Virus record (IMG/VR): IMGVR_UViG_3300020392_000096
Coordinates: 1-21,400 of that record
DNA length: 21,400 nucleotides
Reading direction: 5' to 3' (one strand)
Source: a virus
Below are positions 1 to 8,000 of the stretch, in pieces. The position numbers and the translations under genes were made by a program. Each line of letters begins with the position of its first letter. Position 1 is the first letter of the stretch. The notes beneath the pieces are model-generated. The model did not search any database, was not told the DNA's origin, and worked only from the letters and a program-made list of their open reading frames with translations.

Positions 1-39
1 GTGTCCCCACATCGAAATGACAAGGACAAACTCTTTCAT
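1..39 (-). CDS. Partial small hypothetical protein, runs off left edge
   Basis: Only the first 13 codons are present, reading MKEFVLVISMWGH, and the frame is open to the window edge. The start codon overlaps the stop of the upstream holin-like gene as ATGA, the same junction used repeatedly in this operon, which is the main reason to believe it. The start resembles small conserved proteins found near lysis genes in marine phages, but this is a recollection and the fragment is too short to identify. Confidence 0.55.
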   Translation of the reverse strand, partial: MKEFVLVISMWGH

Positions 40-242
40 TTTTCTGAGTTCAGCCACACAGCCAAACTGCCTGTCATGGCCCCCGTGACCACCGATATCA
101 GCGAAGCCTGCTGTGTTGTAAGATCGGGCTGTGATAACGCCCACTCAATGCACCTGATGTACACGCCTGTCATGCACAGCATCATAAAACGTGGCAGTAT
201 TTTTAGCTCTAATAACTTTCTAGCAACTTCTTCTGCACTCAT
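36..242 (-). CDS. Small two-helix membrane protein, holin candidate
   Basis: A 68-residue protein with two hydrophobic segments, roughly residues 13-35 (rich in Phe, Met, Leu and Tyr) and 45-64 (ISVVTGAMTGSLAVWL), separated by a short polar turn (SQPDLTTQQ). It has a charged N-terminus and ends in SEK. This size and topology fit small phage holins, which form membrane lesions that let a muralytic enzyme reach the cell wall at lysis. Its ATG overlaps the stop of the 148-residue membrane protein gene as ATGA, so the two are probably translated together as a lysis cassette. Similar sequences occur in marine phages as far as I recall. No endolysin gene is visible next to it, but the operon continues off the left edge. 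It could instead be another small phage membrane protein. Confidence 0.6.
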   Translation of the reverse strand: MSAEEVARKLLELKILPRFMMLCMTGVYIRCIEWALSQPDLTTQQASLISVVTGAMTGSLAVWLNSEK

Positions 243-685
243 CTAAAGCCCCCCTTTAACCAAACTACCCAAGCCACTAAACCAGATACCATACTGGCTA
301 TCAGTAAAACAACAAAGCCAATACCAAGCATGTCCATAATTTCTTGTCGTTTACGTTTGGCAAGCTCTTCTTGTACTCTACGCTCCTTACGAGCCTTTGC
401 TTGAAACTCTTGCCAATCTCTGTAAAGACCAGCACGCCCATAAAGCTGCATCCAGCTACGCAAATCATTCTCTTGCTGTCTTAGTTTCTCAAGGGCAATA
501 AACTCTTCTAAGTCTCCCTTACGAATATTTCCTTTTCTTTTTTTGTTGCCTTTGCGTTTAAGTTCTTCTTTTGCGATAATCAGGTCAGATATTGCTTTAC
601 CGCATCTAGTTAAATCGCCTGTATTCTGAATAGTTTTTTTTATTATTGCAAACGCAGCATTAGCAGCCGCTAACTCTGCTAACAT
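239..685 (-). CDS. C-terminally anchored coiled-coil membrane protein (lysis-region)
   Basis: 148 residues. The N-terminus (MLAELAAANAAFAIIKKTI) is an amphipathic or mildly hydrophobic helix. The middle (about residues 38-115) is strongly charged, rich in Lys, Arg and Glu, and predicted by eye to be helical or coiled coil. Residues about 118-143 form one clear transmembrane segment, followed by KGGFR. The protein would therefore sit in the inner membrane by its C-terminal anchor. I recall relatives in many marine T7-like phages at this position, of unknown function. Being between fibre genes and a holin-like gene suggests a role in lysis, for example spanin-like, but the anchor is at the opposite end from a typical inner-membrane spanin. 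A good ribosome site (AGGA six bases before ATG) precedes it. Confidence 0.7.
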   Translation of the reverse strand: MLAELAAANAAFAIIKKTIQNTGDLTRCGKAISDLIIAKEELKRKGNKKRKGNIRKGDLEEFIALEKLRQQENDLRSWMQLYGRAGLYRDWQEFQAKARKERRVQEELAKRKRQEIMDMLGIGFVVLLIASMVSGLVAWVVWLKGGFR

Positions 686-699
686 TTTTTATCCTATAG

Positions 700-885
700 T
701 TATGGTTTAGTAGGCCAATCATCAGCTGTAAGATTAGGCCAGTTAGAATGTTTGGTAATGTCACGAAGAGCTTGGCGATAATCCTTTTGTGCCTGTGTAA
801 TTGTGAGGTCAGTGCTTGCCCACCAATCTGTGTTGAGCAAAAGCCTATCTCTTTCATGTCTAAGCATAGTTTCTTTTGTTGTCAT
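700..885 (-). CDS. Tail fibre assembly chaperone-like small protein
   Basis: About 61 residues. The pattern of an N-terminal RHERDRLLLNTDWW stretch, a central YRQALRDIT motif and a C-terminal DDWPTKP motif matches the small phage tail assembly chaperone family that usually follows fibre genes and helps fibre folding or attachment. It lies directly after the third fibre-like gene, as expected. The ATG at 885 overlaps the upstream TGA as TGATG. A GTG one codon earlier (888) is also possible, but the overlap type used across this operon favours the ATG. The short length is normal for the family. Function is inferred from motifs and position. Confidence 0.7.
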   Translation of the reverse strand: MTTKETMLRHERDRLLLNTDWWASTDLTITQAQKDYRQALRDITKHSNWPNLTADDWPTKP

Positions 886-1541
886 CACGCATCATCCGTA
901 CAATAAGTGATATTAAAACCCATTTCAGATGTAGTGCCATTTTTTATATGATTAGTCACTATACCTGTATTCATACCATTAGTAACTCCATACAATATTG
1001 CCATTGATTTTTTAGCACTTTGCATCATCATTCCTGTCCAAGTGTATCCAATCCAACCATCATTATTATTTGTAAAAGAGTAAATACCAGAACTCATTGG
1101 GAAATAATTACTATTTGTTTTTATATTAAATGGAAATCCCGCAACTGCTAATGCTTGATTATCTGCACCACCATTTTGGTAAGTAACAGAAGCCGCAAGT
1201 TCAAGTTTACAATACACGTTAACAACATCACCTATTCTTTCGTACTGTCCATATTGAGTAGTGTAACTAGAGCCAGTAAAAATATCGCTTACATTTGCAC
1301 TTGTCGCACCACCGCTAGAAAAAATAGGTGTCCATGTACCAGTGCGATAGAAAGAATTACTAGTCAAATCAGTCATTTTAAAATCACTAGACTGTACTGA
1401 TAATTTAGCACCCGTTACAGAGCCATCAGCAAGTTTAGCAGTCGTAATATCACCATCACCAACAACAGCGTTATCTAGTGAACCAGCAGGTATATCAAAC
1501 TGCCCACTAATTACATTTGCAAAGTCTCTTGCTCGTGTCAT
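885..1541 (-). CDS. Third tail fibre-like / receptor-binding candidate protein
   Basis: 218 residues in two parts. Residues about 5-50 carry the FANVISGQFDIPAG and LADGSVTGAKL type motifs common at the N-terminus of small phage fibre proteins and probably serve as attachment or trimerisation. Residues about 66-218 begin with TGTWTPIF, include YERIGDVVNVYCKLEL and AVAGFPF, and look like the beta-sandwich found at the tips of many phage fibres. The C-terminal half is rich in Asn, Tyr and Met and is probably the fast-evolving host-contact surface. Start overlaps the preceding stop as TAATG. A chaperone-like gene follows immediately, supporting a fibre role. The bound receptor cannot be read from the sequence. 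Confidence 0.75.
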   Translation of the reverse strand: MTRARDFANVISGQFDIPAGSLDNAVVGDGDITTAKLADGSVTGAKLSVQSSDFKMTDLTSNSFYRTGTWTPIFSSGGATSANVSDIFTGSSYTTQYGQYERIGDVVNVYCKLELAASVTYQNGGADNQALAVAGFPFNIKTNSNYFPMSSGIYSFTNNNDGWIGYTWTGMMMQSAKKSMAILYGVTNGMNTGIVTNHIKNGTTSEMGFNITYCTDDA

Positions 1542-1780
1542 TATTCACCACCTTCTTCTGCTTCTTCTATTGGTTTTGCTGCTGCTGTTCTGGACTGCCC
1601 AGAAGATAGAAATGATGGAGTGCCAGTGCCAGTTTTAAGATGTGGTGGTGCTATAGCATACACCATGTCATCTAGGTCGGCCTCAGTAAGGTCGGCATTA
1701 AGTTCTAAGAATGTCCATGTGCCATCGCTAAATTGAATCTTGGCAACATTGTTATTGATTTCTTCTACTTTGTACTGCAC
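1541..1780 (-). CDS. Small hypothetical protein in the fibre block
   Basis: 79 residues. The N-terminal half alternates hydrophobic and polar residues (VEEINNNVAKIQFSDGTWTF) as in a short beta-sheet domain. An acidic helix-like stretch follows (LTEADLDDMVYAIAPP), and the tail is low-complexity (TGTGTPSF to EEAEEGGE). Start is GTG, not ATG: the GTG shares bases with the upstream TAG as TAGTG, so it is probably translated by termination-reinitiation after the glycine-rich protein. I do not recognise a named family, although similar small proteins accompany fibre genes in marine phages. Sitting between two fibre genes, it could be a fibre-associated chaperone or a minor tail protein; this is inference only. 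Confidence 0.65.
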   Translation of the reverse strand: MQYKVEEINNNVAKIQFSDGTWTFLELNADLTEADLDDMVYAIAPPHLKTGTGTPSFLSSGQSRTAAAKPIEEAEEGGE

Positions 1781-2784
1781 TAGACCGTACCTCCTTGAAC
1801 CGTTCCTGATTGTGTAAGTGTTACAAAGCTAAGGCCACGAATGTAATTACCAGCCGCACCACCAGCTACGCCATTAGTGCGATTTCCGTTTACACCTGTA
1901 GAACCAGCAGATCCAAAACTTGCACCAGAACCACCTGTGCCAGCATTAGTTCCACCACCAGAACCTGAAGCTGCTGATTGATTATAGCCTTGACCTACGC
2001 CACCAGCACCACCGTTTGTATTTGTGGTGCTTGAAACCGTTCTTGTTACTGCATACATACGTGCTTCATAAGTGTTGTCATAATCTCGCTGGCTTCCTGA
2101 TTTAGCAAAACTTTGATTGCCTGAGCTTGTTCCATAAAAAGTATTAGCCCAAACAACAAACCTAAAAGCACCATACCAATGGTCGGCCCAAGCATACCTA
2201 GTCCCATAAGGCCAGTTATAAGAAGTAGAGGAAGATGAACTGCTATATTGACCACCCCCACCAGTGCCACCACCACCACCACCAGCACGAATAGTACCAT
2301 TGTTTATTAAGGTACAAGCCACAGCAGTTTCAAAAGCATCACCGCCAGCCGCACCAGCAGCACCACCAGCACCGCTTAGAATACCATTGTTTGTAACAAC
2401 GATAGTTCCAGAACTACCAGACGGTATTTCTAATGCTTCTTCAGTAGTGCTTGTTGCACCAAGTTCCACGCCAGAATCAATAACAATTTCTTTGCGATAG
2501 TTAACAGCATAATCATCACCAAATAAAGTTGCTGCGCTTTGATTGGTTGCTCCAGATGTGAATGTAAACCGAAAACCTTTTGCTGTGCTTCTAAAGTTTG
2601 CAATGTTTATTGTGCCGCTGGTAGGCACAGATGCAGCAAGATTAACGCCATTATTATTTGCAGCTTTGGTTCTAATGTTTGAACCACCACGATATAAATC
2701 TGAATAAGAAATAGCGGCAGAGCCACCTACAAACTCAGTTCGTAGATCAGAAAAACTAACTGCGCCTGACGATGCTATAGCCAT
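1780..2784 (-). CDS. Glycine-rich adhesin-like tail protein
   Basis: 334 residues. Residues 1-65 (ASSGAVSFSDLRTEF, then DLYRGGS, then SGTINIANFR) form a module I recognise from many phage tail tip proteins. Residues about 70-135 look like a beta domain. From about 138 the protein has glycine-rich runs (138-148, 168-178, 258-311) broken by a Tyr/Trp/Phe-rich stretch at 180-220. The end carries GNYIRGLSFVTLTQSGTVQGG, also typical of this class. Glycine-rich motifs with variable loops between them are the hallmark of gp38-type adhesins of T4-like phages, which fold into packed polyglycine-II helices and display host-determining loops. By analogy this protein probably caps the fibre and determines host range. 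It follows the long fibre gene with a TAATG overlap. Similarity to gp38 is structural in style, not proven homology. Confidence 0.75.
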   Translation of the reverse strand: MAIASSGAVSFSDLRTEFVGGSAAISYSDLYRGGSNIRTKAANNNGVNLAASVPTSGTINIANFRSTAKGFRFTFTSGATNQSAATLFGDDYAVNYRKEIVIDSGVELGATSTTEEALEIPSGSSGTIVVTNNGILSGAGGAAGAAGGDAFETAVACTLINNGTIRAGGGGGGTGGGGQYSSSSSSTSYNWPYGTRYAWADHWYGAFRFVVWANTFYGTSSGNQSFAKSGSQRDYDNTYEARMYAVTRTVSSTTNTNGGAGGVGQGYNQSAASGSGGGTNAGTGGSGASFGSAGSTGVNGNRTNGVAGGAAGNYIRGLSFVTLTQSGTVQGGTV

Positions 2785-5039
2785 TAAATTGATCCAAATG
2801 CAGTTACATCATCAACGGTTACAATCTCACCATCATCCGCAAACTTAATCTTTGCAGTGCCATTGTATTTAAATAAAAGATTGTTTCCGCTTAACTCTAT
2901 TGTCCATTTGCTTGAGCCAAATTGAATAGCCTGATTATTGGTGTCCAATGTGCCGCCCAACTGGGGAGAAGTGTCGTTTACAAGGTCTGATGCAGGCACT
3001 GTTATTGTTGTCGGCTCAAAATCACCGCTAGTACTGTTATAGGCGAGAACCTGACCGTTTGTTACGCCAGTGGAGGAAACATCTGATAAATTATTTGTCG
3101 AAAGAGTCTGAATAACAAATGTTCCATAACCAACAATAGACACTGTATCATTTGTTTGTGCAGCACTCTGCAGCTCTACAGTTGTTCCATTTGAAGCTGT
3201 AAAATCTGCTGGTTGTAGTTTAATACCATTAAGATATACATCAACAAAGCCACCATCATATGTTGCAGGAAAAATTGTGGTCGAGCCATTGTAACTTCCC
3301 TGTGAAGTTCCTACAACATAATCTTTACGCTCTGATGTTCCATTTACAGAAGAGCCAGCATTTTGAAAAGCACCTCCAGTACCATAAACCTTCATTAAAT
3401 TATTTGTTGTATCAAACCATAAATCACCAACATCTTTACTCGTGTTTGGCTCATTAGCTGATACACGGTAGCGTTCACCAAAGTTGTTAACGCTGCTAAT
3501 ATTAGAAGCTACATTATTTACATTTGCTATAGAACCGCCAACAAGATTTACGTTGGATATAGAGCCGCCAACATTATTTACATTAGTCTGATTGTTTACG
3601 ACGGCTGCTATTTCAGTATCTATACCAGCTACGGTTGTCACATTAGCCTGTATTCCGGCTACAGTAGTTACATTAGCTTGAATGCCAGCAACTGTATTAA
3701 TGTTAGCAATACCGCCAGCAACAAGGGATATATTGCTATCTTTAACCGTAATCGTATTGCCCATACCATTACCATGAACATAACAATAGTATCTTAATCC
3801 AGTTGACGGTGCTGTTGTAGCAACTTCTATTTGCACCTTTCTATCACCGGAACTACGGCCAGCATTGAATGTTGTAACATTTACATAGTTTGACTGTGTA
3901 GTGGCAGATCCGTTAAGAAAATAAGTAACACCAACCTCATAAGCAGAACTGTTGTTTTTGAACACAAGAGGATGTCCATCGTTACTTGAGTCTGTTTGAT
4001 TAAATATGTAAGTGTTGCCCCTAAACATCTCGATGGCTGGATAAGCAGCACCATCAAGATAAAAGAAATTGCCGCTTCCTGGATTTACAACAGTAACTGT
4101 ATAAGTTTTTTCAAGAGAATCAGCCAAAGAAGTAATATCTGTAGATATAGCAGCAAGTGTATTCATGTCTGCTACAGCATCTGTTGTTCCCAATAAACCT
4201 ACATTGCTTGCAACACCAGATACATTTGAAAGATGGGTAGTATTAATTCCAGCTACTGTAGTTACATTAGCATGTATTCCAGCAACCGTTGTTACATTTG
4301 CTTGTATGCCTGCAACAGTTGTGACATTGCCATGTATTCCAGCCACAGTAGTTATATTAGAAGCAACACCAGCTACTGTTGGTAAACTAGAAGCTACACC
4401 AGCCACTGTTGGCACACTTGAAACCACACCAGCAACATCTGTAACGTTTGCAGCTATCCCAGCTACTGTATTAATATTTGCTACATTTGCTCCAACAGTA
4501 CCAACACTAGCTATAGAAGGGCCAGCTTCTGGCAATCCACTTGTAGCATTGAAAGCCAAAGTAGTACCTTTTCTTGTATCAAGATTAGGCAATGTAAGTG
4601 AAGCTGCTGTATCAGAATCAGCCAGCTTCATAGTACGTCCAATTTTTGTTTCAAGCTCTTGCTCAATAGCAAAAATCTTATCTAGCTCAGTGTTTAAAGC
4701 AGATACATTGAAAGGACCAGACGTAGGAAAGTCTGTTGTTCTCTCTACTGTAATATCACGAAAGATAGTGTACTTAGTGCCAGAGTCACTATAAGTATCA
4801 CCAAGAGTGACATGACCGCCAGAGAAACCATCATCAACAGAAACTCCTGTAACAGCAAAAGTTCCCGTCCCAGTTCCTCTAGTAAGCGTAGTATCCACAC
4901 CTGATGTATTGGTAACAATAACATTTATGTCATCTAAGCTAAAAAAGGGGAAGTCTATAGTAAGCTGTGTGCTATTCGCAGTAACAGCTTGCGTATATTG
5001 CTTTCTCGCATCATTGTCTGCTATCGATATAGTAGCCAT
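2784..5039 (-). CDS. T7-type tail fibre with decapeptide repeats and cupredoxin-like insert
   Basis: 751 residues. Residues 1-150 resemble the N-terminal, tail-binding domain of the T7 gp17 fibre (YTQAVTANSTQLTIDFPF, then a helical segment from NTELDKIFAIEQELETKIGR). Residues 181-280 are ten decapeptides of the TVAGIQANVT type, and 439-518 hold eight more, probably forming a fibrous shaft. Between them, residues about 312-434 form a separate domain resembling a cupredoxin, with His356 (GHPL) and Cys419, His422 and Met426 (YYCYVHGNGMGN). Residues 520-640 contain WFDTTNNLMKVYG and a domain with FVDVYLNGIKL, both common in marine phage fibres. The C-terminus (LVNDTSPQLGGTLDT, DGEIVTVDDVTAFGSI) is also a widespread marine fibre ending. 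A ribosome site, AAAGGA about ten bases before ATG, lies in a 42-base gap after the internal virion gene. Confidence 0.88.
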   Translation of the reverse strand: MATISIADNDARKQYTQAVTANSTQLTIDFPFFSLDDINVIVTNTSGVDTTLTRGTGTGTFAVTGVSVDDGFSGGHVTLGDTYSDSGTKYTIFRDITVERTTDFPTSGPFNVSALNTELDKIFAIEQELETKIGRTMKLADSDTAASLTLPNLDTRKGTTLAFNATSGLPEAGPSIASVGTVGANVANINTVAGIAANVTDVAGVVSSVPTVAGVASSLPTVAGVASNITTVAGIHGNVTTVAGIQANVTTVAGIHANVTTVAGINTTHLSNVSGVASNVGLLGTTDAVADMNTLAAISTDITSLADSLEKTYTVTVVNPGSGNFFYLDGAAYPAIEMFRGNTYIFNQTDSSNDGHPLVFKNNSSAYEVGVTYFLNGSATTQSNYVNVTTFNAGRSSGDRKVQIEVATTAPSTGLRYYCYVHGNGMGNTITVKDSNISLVAGGIANINTVAGIQANVTTVAGIQANVTTVAGIDTEIAAVVNNQTNVNNVGGSISNVNLVGGSIANVNNVASNISSVNNFGERYRVSANEPNTSKDVGDLWFDTTNNLMKVYGTGGAFQNAGSSVNGTSERKDYVVGTSQGSYNGSTTIFPATYDGGFVDVYLNGIKLQPADFTASNGTTVELQSAAQTNDTVSIVGYGTFVIQTLSTNNLSDVSSTGVTNGQVLAYNSTSGDFEPTTITVPASDLVNDTSPQLGGTLDTNNQAIQFGSSKWTIELSGNNLLFKYNGTAKIKFADDGEIVTVDDVTAFGSI
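3486..3725 (-). repeat. Second decapeptide repeat block of the fibre (8 units)
   Basis: In-frame 30-base periodicity encoding decapeptides at residues 439-518: LVAGGIANIN, then TVAGIQANVT twice, then degenerating forms such as NVGGSISNVN and LVGGSIANVN. The units become Asn-rich towards the C-terminal side. Probably a beta-helical or triple-stranded shaft segment. Confidence 0.8.
3741..4106 (-). other. Cupredoxin-like domain inserted in the fibre shaft
   Basis: This stretch encodes fibre residues about 312-433, flanked on both sides by decapeptide repeat blocks. The order His356 ... Cys419-X2-His422-X3-Met426, with YYC just before the second histidine and GMGNTITV after it, matches the His/Cys/His/Met arrangement of type-1 copper sites. 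In plastocyanin the spacing after Cys is X2-His-X4-Met and in amicyanin X2-His-X2-Met, so the spacing here is intermediate. An N-terminal strand (YTVTVVNPGSGNFFYLDG) and FRGNTYIFNQ also fit a cupredoxin barrel. Related CxxHxGMG endings are common in marine phage structural proteins as I recall. Whether copper is bound is unknown. Confidence 0.65.
4200..4499 (-). repeat. First decapeptide repeat block of the fibre (10 units)
   Basis: In-frame 30-base periodicity encoding ten decapeptides at residues 181-280, from TVGANVANIN through TVAGIHGNVT, TVAGIQANVT and TVAGIHANVT to SNVSGVASNV. Codon third positions differ among units that have the same amino acids, so the repeat is maintained at protein level rather than being a recent DNA expansion. 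Confidence 0.85.
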
Positions 5040-5081
5040 GCTATATTGTATCCTTTCTAAGCCTAGATATGTCTATTCACA

Positions 5082-8000
5082 TTACTTATCAAATATCATA
5101 TTAGAAACTGGTTGAGTATAAGGTAAATTAGAATAGGGAACTAAAAAGCTTACACTTTTAAGAGTATCTGCGTCAGCTCTAAAGCCGACCAAATCACCCA
5201 AAATGCCAGCAAGGTTAGTAACATTTCCTGCTGTCGGGCCAGCAACTGCCGATGCTTTTGCTCCCATAGGCATAGGATAAGACCTTTGATCAGTTATAGC
5301 TGGTCTTAATCCAATCTCTCTATTACTAATCTTTTCGATAGCATTATTAACGTCCATAAAATAACCAAGTATTCCAGACCTATCTATAGCATTGATAAGT
5401 TTTTCATCAAAAGTTTCTTCTCTATCAATACCATACTGCAATCTTTTAATTTCATTTACTAAGGCTGCAAGTCCCACAATCAAAAATGCACCTTGCCAAA
5501 ATGCTCCATCACGTTCTTGTAAACCTGATGTAAGCATTCTTACAGTTGCACCCTGACCAAAAGATTTAAATTGCGTAAGTAATGAGCCAAGCTCACGAGA
5601 TGTCCATAAAGCCCTGTCACCAGCCCCAGGTGTTATAATAACTCTGTCTACAGATTTATTCAGAGCTTGTCTAAATACTAATCTTGCTGTTTGATCACCC
5701 CACAAAGAGGTATTAGGCATCCATTCACCATCTACTTGCTCACCATGAGTTCTTATAAGACTTTGCATTCTAGTATGCATATTCCCATCTATGCCTACTT
5801 TCAGAAATTTTTCTTTTTGCGCTTTTGCTAAATTATTCCAAGGATTCATAATATCTTCAGTCATGCGAAGCATGGTAACAGTACCAGCAAACTCTTTAAG
5901 AGTCTGATTCCATATATTCAGGCCATTCATAAAAAACATTACGCCAACACTTTGGTTCATAAATCTTTCAATAGCAAATCTATTGCCAAATATATCTCCA
6001 AGGTCTGCCATTGCACTTGAACGCAAACCCAAGATTGCATCAGCAGCAACCCCAGATGACCTAAGCTCTTTTTTAGTCATTTTTCTTAATTGTGCAGACT
6101 GTTGACTAAATGCTTTAGCAAGCCCCTTATCGTAACTAGCTTTAAAACCTTCAACCATTGCTGTTCTAGCAATATCAGGTATAGAAGATATTGTAGCACC
6201 ACCCATACCAACAATGACATTGAATGACTTCATTGTTCTAACAAATCTACTAGATACAGCATGAGGGTCTTTTGATGCTCCATAAGTACCACGAACTCTA
6301 TCACGCAACCCTCTTATATCTCGCAAGTCTGCAAGCAAGTTTTTATTTAACTCTGCTTTTTTGGCTACATCTGATGTTTCTGATATGAGTCTACTATATT
6401 CTGATTTAACTTGGTCAATGACATTTTTCATATCAACAGAACCAAAGGCTTTTGAAAGCTCGATGTCCATACCCATTCTGGTTGTGTGATGACGCAATAA
6501 AACTTCTATATCATTTTCAAGAAAGTCTTCTATAAGAATATCATCTATATCAATCTCTCTTGATCTCAAACCAGCAGCGGTTACAACATCTTCAAGGTCA
6601 TCAGCTTCATCTATAGCATGATAAGGCTTTTGTTTGGTTACACCGTCAAAAACATCATCAACATATTTTTCTAAATCGTTACCAGCTAAGCCAAGTTTTG
6701 TAGAACCATAGTTTCTAATAATATCTCGAAACCTAATCTCATCTGCCATAATCTTATCTACACGATATATTCTTGGCACATAAGAAGCAGCAGAGTTAAG
6801 AAATACTCCTTCTGCCCTTACACGTTCTAATCTTTGTTCTAACTCAGCTATTCTTGCTGGTGGGGCATCGGATGCTCTAGCTGAACGCAAAGACCGAACA
6901 ATCTGCTCCTCAAATAATTTTACTTCTTGTGCTTGATTTTTAATAAAGTTGAATTGCATACGACTCTTTTGAGCAGCTTGATTAACGTAGGGGGTTGCAG
7001 CATCAATAACACTGTCCTCATCTCCTCTACGCATAGCTTTAGCAACACGAACCCTAAACTCATATTCTGTTAAAGAATTAAGTCCTCTTTTAAATTTATC
7101 CTTGGCTTGTATACCCATTATTTGAAATGACCTAGCAACGTCTCCATCTTTTGCAACAACACCTCTATAAGCAAGATACTGTTCATCTAATGCACGAATA
7201 GATTCTAAAAGTCTTCCAGTATATAAAGCAGAAAAGTTTTTCTCAACGCTAGTGGACATAGCTACACCATCGTCAACTTTTTTCTGCATCATACCACCAA
7301 GATCAACAAGCTCCGCCACAACACCTCTTACAATAGGATTAGGGCTTTGCAACAGACGTATGACTGGATTCCAGCCTAACTTTTCTATACCAACACCAGT
7401 TTCCTTGAGTGAGTCTTGTTCAATAGTTTCATAAGCTTGTCTACGTAAAATATCTGGATTTACACTTGCACCAGCAGCCTTATACATTGGGTCTTTTGTT
7501 CTTCTTTTTTCTCTATTTCTTTGTTGTTGCTTTGTTATTTTGCCTTTAGCTATTGTTCTCCCAAAAGCAGAAGTGACACTACTTCCAATAGCAGCAGATA
7601 TTCCAATCGCTTTTATAACGTCTGAAGGAGAACGTAATTCTCTTTGTGAAGATAATATGGCCTGTTCTGCGCCTACAGCACCTCCTGTAAACAAACCACC
7701 ATACAAGGCTCTATCAAGCATACTTTTTGATTTTAAAACTCTCAAAGGAGCAATAGGAAGTAACGTAGAGGGAGTCAGTACCGCAGCACCAAAAGTTATT
7801 TCTGAACCACTGCTAGATGACAATATAGACTGATCTTCTTGTTCTTGTTTAAGTCGTTTAATTCTTTTTGCCGTTTCTTCTGAGCTTTTACTATCGTAAA
7901 ATCTCCACAGTGAGTTTTGGTATGGTTTAAGTTGCTCGTCTTTTATAAAATCGTATTCTGGGTCATCATCAATCATAAAAAGCTTATCGTTATACCAGTC

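Noticed and set aside
2046-2300. Hydrophobic 84-codon frame inside the glycine-rich protein gene
   Set aside because: A shifted reading of glycine codons (GGT to GTG) gives Val/Leu runs that imitate membrane helices; no start signal and the main frame has conserved motifs.
1780-2784. Diversity-generating retroelement acting on the fibre tip
   Set aside because: No reverse transcriptase, template repeat or variable-repeat pair is visible in the window.
3741-4106. Host-derived plastocyanin gene (auxiliary metabolic gene)
   Set aside because: The copper-type motif is inside the fibre reading frame, flanked by shaft repeats, with no signal peptide or separate start, so it is a virion domain and not a photosynthesis gene.
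4200-4499. 30-base periodic repeats resembling a CRISPR array
   Set aside because: The period is coding, in frame, with varying third positions and no spacers; it encodes fibre decapeptides.
4165-4794. Plus-strand 209-codon open frame
   Set aside because: It is the mirror of the fibre repeat array; its apparent repeats (IPATVVT-like) come from the coding repeat on the other strand, and no ribosome site or neighbour supports it.
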